Source: Diatrype stigma (taxonomy: Eukaryota > Ascomycota > Sordariomycetes > Xylariales > Diatrypaceae). Taken from it: a stretch of DNA of 64,000 bases. The DNA lies in NCBI GenBank assembly GCA_022225965.2, contig JAKJXP020000045.1, positions 186,001 to 250,000 of the forward strand, read 5' to 3'. The position numbers were made by a program, and so were the translations under genes. The notes beneath the pieces are model-generated. The model saw nothing but the letters and a program-made list of their open reading frames with translations, was not told the origin of the DNA and ran no database searches. Shown piece by piece: positions 45,063 through 57,884 of the stretch. The first letter of the stretch is position 1. Every line of letters begins with the position of its first letter.

Positions 45063-47055
45063 AGACGACCCAGGCTTCGGTCACGAGTGAGAGAAAGAGA
45101 CAGCCGACCAAGGCCGACCCTCAAAGTGGCCATCGGTGGTGACCATTAGGAGCCGAGTCTATACTAAGTTAGCAGCTAGCCACTTAGCCTCGGGCCCCTA
45201 CGTCGCTACTGGCTACTGGCTACTGGTCTACCAGCGGGCTAGCTAGTCTAGAGCCTACATACTAGTAGCTGGCAGGCACGCCGCACATACGAAGAGCCTC
45301 CCTTACCGGAGCCCCCCGCTCCCACCCGCTTGTCGTCGATACATACACCATCGCATTAGGAAGTCAGCTCAAGCTATCGAACCTGCCTAACTACTGGCTA
45401 TGTACCACTTACGTAGCCATCTACCTATAAGTTACAAGTACGGCGAGGAAGTTGAGACACGAGCCTCACGTCGTGCCGGACTGCATCTGCTATCAATATG
45501 GGCATCCACATTCCACATATACACACACCAGTCAGTCTACACACACTGTCTAGCATGCAGACCGACAGCGATAGCCTTCAACTACCTAGGTAGACTTCGA
45601 TACCTGTAAATAGAGGGGTACATACTAGGTAGTCTAGATAGTCTAGAGTTATAGTTAGGTATCGTATATCGTACAAGACATACGGACAGCAAACTACTAC
45701 ATACTACATACATGCCTACCTAGTGCTATACAAGAGCTCATTATACAACCCTGGGCACACACTCGACTGCCCGGGCACCTACCGTTACTGGCAGGCTACT
45801 GGCTAGCCGTTGTTTCATCGGTCTGGACGGGTCTCTTGTCCAAACCAGAACAAATCTCCAGCGGCTCAAGCACCCATTTTTAACCGCAGCTTGATTTCGC
45901 TGCCCATCAAGCCATCCAAGCCATCCTTTGGCGGCTGTTTCCCCCTCTTGAATCATTTCCCTTCCCTTCCCTGCTGCCCCTGCTCCCCTGCTCCCCTGTT
46001 TCCCTGCGCCTGCGTCCCTGCTCCCCCCGTGGCTTTTCCCCTCCCCCCCCCTCCCCTTCCGCTTTCCTCTCCAGGGCCGCAACAAGGTTTGGGTAGCGCA
46101 ATCTTGTGTGTCTGAGGCTCCAAAAGCTAATAAGCAGCCAAGCTTCCACACTACATGCTGCCTACATACCTACCATGCCTAGGGCTACATGCTTACCGAC
46201 GTACCGACATACCTATTCGCCCGCATCACGCATCACGTTCTGCTGGTACCCACCGATCGCACCCCCCTTCCCTTAGGTATGTACGGGCGGCCCCTTCAAC
46301 GGCCGCTCGATGCAAGTTACATAGGCAAGTTACATAGGTATAGACTATAGTAGGTAGCAAGCCTGGAATTTGCAATACCACGGTTGTAGCTCATGTAGCT
46401 CTGGTGATCTAGGTGTGCATCTGTGGGGGCGGGTGACTTTGGCGACCAGCTGGCGCAACTGGGAGAGAGCGGCGATTTTATACAAGCCTCAAGGTACCTA
46501 GTCGAACACCTACGATACATCCATCCATGGATACATCCATACTCCATCCATCCATACATACATACAAACCTACATACCTACTGCCTGCCCAGAGCCCTGT
46601 CCTACCAGACATACACCTACCACATAGTACCTACATACCTACATACCTAGGTAGATATATACATACATCCATCCATATGTAGGTACATACTGCATACGCC
46701 CGCCATACCTAGGCTACCTAGGTACCTACCGACCTGCCTACCGACCTGCCTACCACCTGCCTACGCACATGCTATATACACACGGTATACCCAGACACGC
46801 ATCCTCGCACATACACACAATCTACTCCTCCACCTACACACATACGTACGGACACAGACGCACCTACGCCATTGAGAAGTCTGGAGGGGGAATGCGCAAC
46901 TGCACGGGGCCAATCGCGGTGTAACTTAAACTTGAACGAATCTGGGATCTCCTATCGCCAATCCTACCCTACCTCATTCCTCACCCTCCGCCTCTGTTCT
47001 CTCTCTCGCCAATCGCCAGCCAGTCACCTTCACCTTCGTTTGGTCCTTTCTGAAG

Positions 47056-47057
<2 letters not shown>

Positions 47058-47098
<41 letters not shown>

Positions 47099-47135
47099 NN
47101 NNNNNNNNTTTCTGCCCCCCCCCCCCCCCCCCCCC
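47058..47135. other. Assembly gap (10 N) flanked by poly-G and poly-C
   Basis: 41 G residues (47058-47098) run into ten N (47099-47108), then TTTCTG and 21 C residues (47115-47135). The gap lies about 200 bases upstream of the zinc-finger gene start. Homopolymers of this orientation on both gap edges are typical of no-signal tails from two-colour sequencing, so the bases may not be real. Confidence 0.85.
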
Positions 47136-47305
47136 ACAACGACCCCTACGGCGAACCCCCAAAGAAGCGGCGAGGCAGAACCCCGAAAAGAACAACCAGG
47201 AACCCGGGGTTGCTCCATGGCGAGCTGAGAGCGACCGGCTTCCCCATCCTTGTTGTTTGTTGCGTGAGTAACGGCTGTCACATCCAAGAGCGCCAGCGTG
47301 AAAGC

Positions 47306-49080
47306 ATGACTGCGACCTCCGCCGCGGCAACCTCTGCTCACGACCCTCCAGCCGGCGACATCTATGGCCCCGACGAGGCGTTCCCGCAGAACAGTCCCTT
47401 GATGAAGCCGCACTATCCCAGACTTAAGCCGTCCCCCTCCCCCCCGCCGGATGTGCCTCACCCCAAAGTCAGTTCTTCTCCCAGCAGTTGCGGTCGCAAG
47501 TCTGCTAACCGCCACCGAAAGATCCGACCCAGCCAAGGCGATGCTGTCCTGATCCATTACCTCGACGGTGGTAGACAACCAGATATAGCCCACGAGGCTC
47601 TCAACAACCCTCTGGCGCAATACCAGGACGGCGTCGACGAGCAGAGCAATAGTGGCTCCGACGTCGAGGAAGAGTCCGCTACCGATTCGGGGGACGAGGA
47701 GGAGATCAGGAGCCACGAGATGTCCCCCGAGTCGGTGCCCCGTCCCGCCGAACCTAGCAACGCCGCCGCCCCCACCGCGGGCTCGAGACCGATAGATCTG
47801 ACGCTGCAGTCTTTGGCGACCAACGCGCTCGCTGCTGTTACGGCGGCGGCGCATCCGACAAACGGCGACGACCGACGACATGCTGACAGCGAGCCTCGTA
47901 TTGCCCAGAGGGCGAAGCCACCCGACAGCTTGATGATTAATGGCACCAACGGCACGCGGGACAGTACAGGTATAAAAGAGGGAGCTAAGTCTGTGCTGGC
48001 GCCGCCGATTTCCCCGTTCTCGCGGCATGGATCTCAGGACATGTACTCTCCGCGCCATCAGGTACCAGGTCAAGTGTTGATGCATCCCAACGACGTCAAA
48101 TCCTCGCCCACTACTCTGTCGCCAACAAGGTCAGGAGGATCTGGGGAGTCTGGGGAACTACCGCCCATCCAGAGCTCTTCCCCCAGGTCTGAGACTAGTG
48201 GTCATGACCCGTTGCCGTCGATAGACCATCTCATAGGTCAAATAAGCCCTACGCAGCAGGATATGCAGGAGATGCAGATGCGCCGCGGGAGTCACTTCCC
48301 CCATTCTCCACCGTCAGGGGTACCTCGGATGGCAGGCATGCCCGGGACCCATGGGTCGCCGCCGATCTCTCCGAACGATCCCTATCGCCAGGGCATGCCG
48401 TCTCCTGCTAACTCGCTGCCAGTCTTGAGCCCGTACTACTACTCGAGCGCCAGTAGCTCAACTAACCACCGATCTGGTCCGGATTACAGCAGCAACGGGG
48501 AAACGCCGAATACTGACATTAGCTCGACTACACCCGGTACCCAGGGCTCCTCGATTATGGATCGCATGAGCATCGACCACATGACGAATCCGCCCATGGG
48601 TGCCTTTGTCTGTAAATTCCACGGATGTACCGCGCCCGCTTTCTCGACCCAGTACCTCTTGAACTCCCATGCGAATGTGCATTCCTCCGCTAGACCACAC
48701 TACTGTCCAGTCAAGGGATGTCCGCGGAGCGAGGGCGGAAAAGGCTTCAAGCGCAAGAACGAGATGATCCGGCACGGCCTGGTCCATGATTCGCCTGGGT
48801 ACGTGTGCCCGTTCTGCCCAGATCGGGAGCACAAGTATCCCAGGCCGGATAACTTGCAGAGGTACGTTTTGAGAAGGTCGTCAAACAAAACGGCAATATG
48901 TAATCGGGGTTCCGACGCCCTGCATTATGTAGAAGGAGGTATGAGATTAATTTTGAATTCAGGCACGTTCGGGTTCACCACGTCGACAAAGACAAAGACG
49001 ACCCGGCCCTTCGAGACGTGCTGGCGCAGCGGCCCGATGGTCCTAATAGAGGACGGAGACGACGAGGAGGTCCGTTATAA
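47306..49080 (+). CDS. C2H2 zinc-finger transcription factor
   Basis: Two exons: 47306-48861 and 48963-49080, giving 557 residues; the 101-bp intron (GTACGT donor) is in phase 2. The ATG at 47306 begins MTATSAAATSA; the frame is open upstream but enters leader sequence and the gap. Residues 1-430 are disordered, with Ser/Pro-rich and acidic stretches that could activate transcription. Three zinc-finger-like units follow from residue 436: CKFHGC with HANVH, CPVKGC with HGLVH (with an inserted SEGGKGF loop), and CPFCPDREHKYPRPDNLQRHVRVHH. The intron splits the third finger just before its zinc-binding histidines. The end GRRRRGG is basic. It is probably a nuclear DNA-binding regulator; I do not recognise the orthologue. 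Confidence 0.88.
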
Positions 49081-50172
49081 GAAAAGCACTGATCCCCGAA
49101 GATGAAAACCCAAACTGACTTCCTACGAGAAAATGCAATACTTTAACCTTCAGAGCCTATGTACATACATATTCAGACGATATCCCTGGGGCGGCGGCTT
49201 TTTTATTTGCAATTTCCTTCTTCGACTGGGAGCGATGTGGTAGGCGTTGCAAGAGAACTTCTTATATCTCCAAAAAAGGGGACGGCGTGTTTTACCAAGC
49301 GATCATACCAAGTAAGGGGGGAGCGGGCGTTTTGGGGCAAAACTTATACCACCTGGAGGGAGCTATTGTTGCTTATGCTTCTGCTTCCTTTTACCCCTTT
49401 TATTTATTCTATTCATTTGTTCATTACCCGTTGCGCGCATTTGGTCTCCTTTATACATACCCCGCATTCGCTTCTCTTCTTTCCAGGGCTTCTTTTATTT
49501 TATTTTCTATGGAGCCTGATACCGAACCCCCTACCTGCCTACTTACAAGCCAACCGAGCGAGCGATTCTATCTCCCTATGCTACGACCGGAACGTGATGT
49601 GGTGCGGTTTGGTGGGCGTTATGGAAGGGGGGGTGGATGGGTGAGGTGCAGGACCCCCTGTTTTCGGTTGTTACGAGATGGATGACTGTCTATGAGATGA
49701 GACGCTGCATGCGGGGACAGGTTATGGAGAGAGAGAGATATCAATCATACCATATCATACTGGGCGGCTGGAGAACGTTGTTATTTGGTCTGAAACCAGC
49801 AGAGCTGCCTTACTTATTTTAGCCAGCTAGCTAGCTAACAGCGAGCCAGCTCTAACTAGCTTTTGTAGATTCATGATGAGAAGCTGAATCGGGTCGCTAG
49901 CCGACCTGGTTCATCTGCCTGTCTGCCTGTCTCGTCCTACCTATTTAACCAGATTACCTGGCTGGGTTTTCTGGTGACTACTTACATAGGTTCCTAGGAC
50001 ATGAAGACGAAAGCTCTGCATTGTTTGTAAGTAACACATAGAAGACTGGTAGGTAGCTAGGTCAGCCAGCTAGCCACTGCAACGAAGTATTGATTGCATG
50101 GCTGTGCAATATATGCAGACCTTTATTTGTATGGTTATCAGCTGACGGCCATCAGCTCCTTTCTCTCACGTG

Positions 50173-50216
<44 letters not shown>

Positions 50217-50607
50217 GTGCGTCTGGTTGGGGTATCTGTTCGTGACTTGCCTATACCAACCACATTGTCAAATCTGGCCAAAAGATTTAAGATGGCCTTA
50301 ATACACTTGAGTATGCCTGTCTGCCTACATATGTACCTACTGCATCCATGCACTATTCCAGCAGTTATACGATCAAGTCAAAACTCGTTGCTCCCATGTT
50401 GTATTCCGAACAAAGGTATACCCAAGTTTTAGTAACTACAAAATTGCATGCACGTGTGTATATATGCCATCGGATAAGCAGCTATCAACCAGCCAACACC
50501 AAATACTAACACCCCCTTTTCCTTACGTGTATATATATAATGTAAGCAAGCACCGCTCGCCTCTACTTGCTTACTTGATCTCACTCCCTCCGTCCCTCCC
50601 TCACTTA
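49081..50607. other. Convergent intergenic region with (AC)n tract
   Basis: About 1.5 kb between the 3' ends of the zinc-finger gene (+) and PalB (-). A long (AC)n microsatellite spans about 50175-50213. Frames are short and unsupported. Confidence 0.5.
50175..50213 (+). repeat. (AC)n microsatellite
   Basis: About nineteen uninterrupted AC dinucleotides. Confidence 0.9.
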
Positions 50608-53600
50608 CTACACATCCACCACCTCCCACGCCCCAACCTGCACCGGCACATCGCACAGGATCTCCACCTGCAAGCCATCTTCTCCCCCTTCCCCCCCTCC
50701 CCCTCCTTCCCCTTCCCCGGCGCCGCCACCGCCAATCTGCTCCGCAACGAGCCACAAGACCCCCCGCCTGGGCTCGACATCGAACTCGGGCGTCCGCAGG
50801 CCGCCGGGGCCCACCTCCCGGAACTCGCCACTCCAGCCCCCTCCTGATCCGTGGGTGGCCCTCGCGGTGCCGCCGTGATAATGGCCGTCGCCATCATAAT
50901 CGCCACTTCCGCCGCCCGCCGCGGCGACCGCCAGGATCGCCCGGTTCGGCCCGCTGCCGTAGACCAGGCGGATGCGCACGGCTGCTGCTGCTGCTGTTGG
51001 GTTGCGCCGCTGGCGTGGACGGTCGTTGTGATGGTCGTAGGAGTGGGGAGGGGATGTCATGGTGTTGGTTCTGTTACTAGTAGGATCGTCCCGGCTCTGC
51101 TGCCGCCGCCGCCGGGTGACGACGACGGTAGCGCGCGTTAGTCGCGTGGCGTAAATGGGGATGCGCCTCGTGAGACGTGTTGCCGTCTCTTGACCTCCTC
51201 CGCCGCCGCCGCCCCCGCTGCTGCTCCGGGCATCTGTGTTACCACCAACAATACTATTGATGACGCTACTGAAGTTGCCACTGCTGCTGCCGCTACCGCT
51301 ACCGCTACCGCTGCCAGAATGGGAGAAGACCAGATCAGGCACCCGCACGCGCAGCCGCCCCGCGGCATCCGGCGGTATGGGCTCGAGCGCGAGCGCCGTC
51401 CCGACGACGCTGCCGCCATCGTCGTCGCAGGAGACGCGCAGCGTGAACCCGCCGAGCTGGCCCGGGTCGAACGTCGAGCAGACGACCGTGTAGACGCCTG
51501 GGCGGTCGGCGCGCGCGCACCGCGCCAGCGCGCACCCGCCGCGCCGGTACTCGCCCGACGACGCCACCAGGTCGCGCTGCGGCACCGGGCCCGCCACGCG
51601 CCCCGTCCCCGGGCCTGACGACGACGATGATGACGAGGACGACCACACCAGGTCCACGCGTACGGGGAGGTCGTCGCGGGCTGTGGCGAGGAGGATGGAG
51701 ATCGGGACCGTGGTGTTAGTGCTGGTGTTGGTGGTGGTTGAGGGTGATGTTGATGATAGGCGTAGGCGGAATTGCGGGTTCGCCCCGTACGTGGGCGATG
51801 CCGCGTTGCCGCCGGCCGTGCGCCGCGTCCAGGCTGAAGACACCTCGGCGACGTGGGAGCTGTGGTGTGCGGAAGCGGAAGCGGCAGAGGTAGAGGAAGA
51901 AGGGGAAGGAGAGGCGTCAGCGACAGCGTGCACGGTTAGCGCGCTCCGCGAGAAGAAACTCAACGTGAACGAGTACCGCGGCAGCGGCAGGTCCTGCGAC
52001 GCCACGACCACGGTGTACCGCGTCCCCTTGCGCGCCTCGAAGGGCGCGAGCGTTTGGGGGGAGTCGACGAACGGGCCCCGGTAGACGACGGACCGGTCGT
52101 CGGGGAGAAGGATGCGGTCGCTTCCGTGGCGGTGGTGGTGGGGGTTGGTACTAGCGGCGGAGGCGAAGATATACAGGCTCATGAAGCCTAGCTTGTTGGA
52201 TACGGCGGCGAGTGTCGTCGAGCGGCCGCTGCTGCTTTCGTTGCTGCTGTTATTGCTGCTGCTGCTGTTACCGCCGCGCGCGATATCCAGCTCCGCATCC
52301 TGGAAGTGCCGGCTCAGTAGGATCCAGACGCTGCCGTCGGCCTGGGCCGTCATCGAGTACTGGGGGTTGTGGGCGAACGAGTGGATCATGTTGGGCTCGG
52401 GCAGCTGCCAAGCGAAGTGGTGGTCCTGCCGCTCCGTGAAGAGGCTGGGGTTCCAGTTGAGGTAGAGCGACTCGAAGTTCTGCACCACGTCGTCGAAGCT
52501 GATCCAGAACGTGCCGGGTTTTAGCTTTGTGGGGTGCTCTTCGGGTAGTAGGGACGGAGATGTCTCGGCAGAAGTGGCGGCCGCTGCGGACGACGACCCC
52601 ACGCCCTTCCACACGAGCCCATCACACCATGGGTTCTTGACTAGGAGTCTTCTGTTCCCGGATGCGTCCTCCGAGATGTCGAGGACGGCGTAGTCATGCT
52701 CCCCGGCCAGCCCCAGGATCTCCTCCTCATCGGGCGACAGGCGGCCTGTCCCGAGAGTGACGACCACATCCTCGTAGTCGTAGCCCTTCTTCACCCGCCT
52801 CCAGATCTGGTCGCCGTCCACGTCGTCACTCTGCAGGAAGATCTGCTGTGGGATCCAGCCGGTCAGCACCCACAGGTCTGTGCCCGAGTTGCTGCCGGGA
52901 AAATCGTAGCCGCCGCGGACCTTGAGGTACGCCTTCTCGACCAGCGCCGGCCACGCGAGGTCGGGGTTCTGCCGGTCCACAACGTAGAGCGTGCGGTTGT
53001 TGGAGGAGGACGGGAGCCGGTCGTCGATGACCACCTTCCGAAAGCAGCCATTGAAGTACATGCGGAAGATGTACTTGCCGCTTGTCGAGATCTCGGGTTG
53101 CCCGGTTTCGAAGTTGATGGGGAACATCAAAGCTGGCAGGATGGACGTAGGACCGGGCTTGAGGTGCTTGATTGAAGCACAGAGGCTGGCAACGACCGAG
53201 CAGTCCGTTGTTATATCTTGGACTAGGTCATAGTCGCCAATACTCTCCATTAAACGACCCCTGGTCTGGGGTTCGTCCAACTGGGACTCTTTACGGTTGA
53301 GTTCTAACGGTCGTTTCCATCCAGCAAATACTTCGCTTTGTCGTTCAGATAGCGAGAACTCCGAGGGATCTCTATCGGAATCTTAGCCTTGGCGACAGGA
53401 TAAAACATCGTATACAGCGTTACTGCCTTGAGGACGGCCTTTTACTTACATGAACGGAGGACCATTGAATTCCTTCTCGTCAGGGTCGGACTCCCAGGGT
53501 GGGAACAAGTTCCCATGAAGGCGAGAGCCCCGCAGCAGGATGTTCTTCTCGCCGGTAGGGACCTGACGAGATGAGCGCGGAAGCTTGAGCCGTTTCTCGA

Positions 53601-53874
53601 CTGCGGCGACGCTGTCGGTTCGAGTGGATATCTTCAGACGCTCGGCCATCGAGATCATATCTCCACACTTCTTCTTGAAACGAGATTTCTCGGCAGTGGA
53701 TGACGCCTCGCCCGCAGCTCTCATGTAGATTTCGGCAGCTGCAATGGCATGGTCCAGAGCTTCCTTGCCCTGGGTTCTGGCAGCTAATGCCTCCCGTGTC
53801 TGAAAAGGGGGTTAGACTAGATCTCAAACACATTGGCTTATATGATAGCTGGTCACCTTTGCTTCCGCCTCCAT
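50608..53874 (-). CDS. palB: Calpain-like cysteine protease PalB/Rim13 (ambient pH signalling)
   Basis: Three exons on the minus strand: 53874-53857, 53799-53450 and 53371-50608, giving 1043 residues. Introns are 57 and 78 bp in phases 0 and 2. The N-terminal 70 residues form an MIT-type helical hairpin (TREALAARTQGKEALDHAI to KKKCGDMISMAERLK), used for ESCRT-III docking. The calpain core carries Cys at about 180 (TTDCSVVASL), His at 348 (GEHDYAVLD) and Asn at 369 (VKNPWCDG), so the triad is intact. C2-like calpain domains follow, interrupted by Ser-, Gly- and Ala-rich inserts. PalB acts at endosome/plasma-membrane ESCRT sites and is thought to cleave the PacC/Rim101 regulator at alkaline pH. 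It seems longer than usual for the family, mainly because of these inserts. Confidence 0.93.
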
Positions 53875-55760
53875 CTTTATGGTATCAAATCAAATCTCTC
53901 GAGGGTTGCGGATTGGCAAGGGACGAAATAAATAGATGTTGACCGTAGAAGGCATGGGAATGGAAGTCAATATCTCAGGCCTCAAATTTAGGTAAGACGG
54001 AAGGTATAAGTGTCTCCATAGGCAGGGCGGCCAGATTATACGAGTGAGAAAGAAGGTTGGCAGCTTGGTCGGTTGCCTCCCTAACTTGCCTCCCTAACTT
54101 GCCTTCCTAACTAACTGATCTGTACTATATTGAATAACACAAGTGACCGAAGTTGATGTCTGAACCTGTGCGACATGCTGACGCAGTCTTTCGAGGACGT
54201 CTTCGTGGTCTCTCGGGCGACAATTGCAACAGAGATGAGGGGATCCAGTCCACGCTCGGGTTATCGGAAGACGATATAAGATGATTATGTACCCAACGCA
54301 GTCAACGTCAACAAGCACGATGACATTAAAAAGGATGATTTGACTTCATGAGCCATTGTCACCCGCCCTCAACTGACTGCGAAGAAGAGAACCTTGGCAT
54401 CATTGAGGCTTCGGCGGTAAAGTAATGTATGTTAGGTAGTGGGTGGGAATATCGACGTTGCCAAAGGCACAAAGCACAAGGCACATACGATACATACAGG
54501 TGATGTAGGTACCTGTTCAGTTAGGCTTTCTGTTGGCTACAATAGCAGACCAATAGCAGACTACAGACGCTATACAAGCTCCGATATTTTACCGATGGGT
54601 TACAGTGCGTGCATTGTACGAATAGTTACGTAGTTCCCATGCCTGCCATGTGAAAGTTGGATAGCACTTCCTTTATAAATACATATAATACATATGTATC
54701 GTACATATTTCTGTGCTGGACTGCACGGCAGGCCAAGGAGCAAGACATACCAGTTTGCATGTGTAATTTGTACGGAAGATAAGATATGAAGCTTTCCATC
54801 ATCGGGCGAGTGCCCGAAGAGATCAAATCGATGCTGATCTTCTGGGACGCGGCTGAAATCTTAGGGGTTGTACGAAGTAGTAATACTTAGAACATGGATA
54901 AGCGGTAGTTAGACATTCCGTCTGTACTTCGTAGTTAGATGGCATCCCAAGATATGTAGCAGCCAACCCGACAATACCTATAATATACCGGGAGTATTAT
55001 TTACTACAAGCATTGAAACATTGAAGGGATAACTTAAATCTATCGAGTTGGTATGTCAGTCGTCAGTTGTTCGGGGTTAAAGCTGAAACTGTTCAGCAAT
55101 AGGCTCTTGTGCATATGCACCTATGTAGATGAGATGGCTGGTTGGATGGGTCTACTTACCTACGTACACTTACACAGTACGTCGTACCTAGGTAAGTAGA
55201 TACATATACATGTATGTAGGTATGTAATATCAGCCAACAGCCGGCCCCATTGAAATGACCGAGGTTCAACAATGAACCACGGCTCTTAAAACGGCATCTT
55301 CATCGTTACTATACCCGCTACTTCCCACATACACAGCTAGGACAACTTCGGTAAAACGTAGCTCTGTCCTCACGTCGCCAACGTCAAAGTCTCAAGCTCT
55401 ACTCCTCGAAAATGGAGTCTCTCGTCTCTTACTTCGACTCTCCGTAGCCTTGAGGCAAAGACCGAATGCCCCCTTTTACTGCGCCTCCAAATTTCGATGA
55501 CATATACTTGACCTAATCATCCGGCTGAATAGCACGAGCGAGCCGGTGATCTCATCCTGTCATACCTACCTGGGTACATAGTACCCACCAAGTACCTATC
55601 TCGGCAAACTTGCGCCATCCGTCCGCGCAGTCCGTCGTGTATAAGCCTCCTGGTGCTTTATAGACCTTCGCGCCGGCTTCATTCCCACTCAGTATAACGC
55701 AACTTGTAATTGAAAACAGCTGTTTGTGCTGTACTATAGCCCAGTCCATCTTCACTCATC
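53875..55760. other. Divergent intergenic region (PalB and ANT1-like promoters)
   Basis: About 1.9 kb. It contains TACTTCGTA-type motifs near 54870 and 54925 and GTACCTAGGTA tracts near 55185-55225. No supported frame. Confidence 0.5.
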
Positions 55761-56992
55761 ATGGCTGTACAATCGAAGGCGGCCCCGCTTCCCCCGTGGG
55801 GTCTGGCAGTGGCTGGTTCTACTGGCGCCGTATTGGCCAATGCCTTGGTATACCCCTTGGATATGTTAGTTATGGCCCTCGTCCTTTTGCTTTTTGCTAT
55901 CATGCCTGCAACCCGCGTCCTCATTCCATTATGCGGTTCACCGAGGACGATGCTGACTGGATGTCGTGGCTACGTAGCGTGAAGACTCGCCTCCAGGTTC
56001 AAGTCAAGCACGCTCCGGGAGCCGACTTCTCCGAACCGCATTACACGTCGACATGGGACGCGATTACGAAGATCGTCGCCGACGAAGGCATCGGTGGCCT
56101 GTATGCGGGTATTAACGGCTCCTTGCTGGGCGTTGCCTCGACCAACTTTGCATACTTCTACTGGTACTCCACCGTACGCGAGTTCTACTTCCGATCGCAA
56201 AAGATTCCCGCGCCCCCGTCGACCGCGATCGAGTTGGGGCTGGGCGCTATCGCCGGTGCCGTCGCGCAGTTGTGCACCATTCCCGTCGCGGTTGTTACGA
56301 CCAGACAACAGACACAGAGCAAGCTCGACAGAAAGAGCCTGATGGAGACGGCGCGCGAGGTTATACATAGCGAGGACGGCGTTTTTGGTCTCTGGCGTGG
56401 CTTGAAGGCCAGCTTGGTATTGGTCGTGAACCCAGCCATCACGTACGGTGCATATGAGAGGTTGAAAAATGTCATGTTCCCAGGAAAGACTCGCCTTACG
56501 CCAGCTGAGGCGTTCCGTACGCGCCCCTATCATTGATGTCGAGAAGGGAAAGTAACTAACGAGAGATGCAGTGCTCGGCGCCATGTCGAAAGCATTGGCA
56601 ACCATTGTCACCCAGCCCTTGATAGTCGCCAAGGTCGGCCTACAGTCGAAACCCCCACTGCAACGGCTGGGCAAACCGTTTAAGGGTTTTATTGAGGTGA
56701 TGCAGTTCATCATTAAGCATGAAGGTGTGCTAGGTCTCTTCAAGGGGATCGGTCCCCAGATTGTAAAGGGGCTGCTCGTCCAGGGCATCCTCATGATGAC
56801 CAAGGAGCGGTGAGTTCTTTCCGGTCATGAGCATAGATACTTGAGTTTATTGGCTAATACGTTACTGCCAGGATGGAACTCTTGTTCGTTCTACTATTCA
56901 GATATATCCGCCAACTTCGGTCACAGCAACTGGCGAAGGCGGTGGAGTTGGCATCCATGGCCAAAATGGTCGTACCCCTGGCCACAAAATGA
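55761..56992 (+). CDS. ANT1: Peroxisomal-type adenine nucleotide carrier (mitochondrial carrier family)
   Basis: Four exons: 55761-55864, 55978-56516, 56572-56809 and 56872-56992, giving 333 residues with phases 2, 1 and 2. Introns are 55-113 bp. Three carrier repeats are present. Repeat 1 has the full signature YPLDIVKTRLQ; repeats 2 and 3 have the diverged IPVAVVTTRQQ and QPLIVAKVGLQ. This pattern, with FAYFYWYSTVREFY in repeat 1, fits the PMP47/Ant1 group that exchanges cytosolic ATP for peroxisomal AMP and feeds fatty-acid activation. The C-terminal helix is followed by a basic tail ending MVVPLATK. The first intron interrupts the first signature motif. Organelle assignment is by family, since no targeting signal is definitive. 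Confidence 0.9.
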
Positions 56993-57884
56993 AAGGTCGG
57001 ATCTAGGGACTGCACAGTGGAAGAAGATCTTTCGCGTCTGTCTGAGCCACTGAAGTTATTTGGATAAAGCAGTGTTTGTGAGCGTATATACGTTGGGGAG
57101 TTTAATGCGGCGATCTGTTTATATGGACTGATATTAGGATGTTAGATTTTCTGCGAAGTTATTGGTTCCAAGGTTACATATGAGAAATGCTTAGATTACA
57201 TATACGAGGACCAACTTAGATTTTGACCCCCAGCGATTCCACAGCATACTTCGATATAAAAGAAACTATCGCATTCATCGTGCATTCGAAAGGTTTCATA
57301 GCAGTGGGAAGAGGCAGTGACCTCTCGACGCCAGAACATATTACTACTACCTTCAGGCTTCTAGCTTCATATTCCGCTGAAATCCCAAAACAGCAGGGCG
57401 ATATGCTGTCTGAAACGAAGCACATTGGAGGCAATTTGCATCTTTACCCAAGTAGTCAGTCTTGACTCCTATTTGAAAGCAGGTCGGCATGTGACTTCAA
57501 TGCTGCAGTTGCATGTGAAGAAGGCAAGCTGCTGTCGGGCGTTACTGCTGTAACTCCAGGTTGTGTCAAGTTTAAATTGGGAAGGCACTTGACCAACTGC
57601 CCATCAGTGGTTACAGGTACCTAGGTACTTCGTACCTGCTCAGTTAGAGCGCGGCTACGGCAGGTGGCTGAGTCTGCAGCCACCCACCGTCCCACAATTG
57701 ATAACGAACCTAAGTACAATGGCGCGTGGCTTGACCCCCAGCCCCTCGCTTGTCGGAAATTTCAACCCACACTTAGCTAAAGAATACCGAATACCTACTC
57801 ACGAAACCAAATTTCTATCTTCGCAGCCAACTTACACTTGTGACTCTGTAATCCTTCACAAGCACAACAGCACACATCGACGCC
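56993..57884. other. Intergenic region upstream of eL29
   Basis: About 890 bases. Overlapping 72- to 80-codon frames on opposite strands (57216-57465) have no domain. The last 200 bases are the eL29 promoter and leader; GTACCTAGGTACTTCGTACC lies at 57617-57636. Confidence 0.45.

Larger units (their letters stand above)
41104..47057. other. Gene-poor, low-complexity region
   Basis: About 6 kb without a supported gene. It contains (GA)n at 41745-41782, a 10-bp tandem repeat at 45013-45062, a long pyrimidine-rich tract at 45900-46080 and dense TACCTACATACC tracts at 46500-46850. Frames are short, overlap on both strands and resemble no family. Confidence 0.45.

Noticed and set aside
45810..46115. 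101-codon Pro/Ser/Leu-rich frame
   Set aside because: Product of a simple pyrimidine-rich tract.
47030..48085. Minus-strand frame running through the gap region
   Set aside because: It reads through N bases and poly-G/C and is antisense to the zinc-finger gene.
57216..57465. Opposed 72- and 80-codon frames downstream of the carrier gene
   Set aside because: No domain and no intron logic; likely within or near the 3' UTR.
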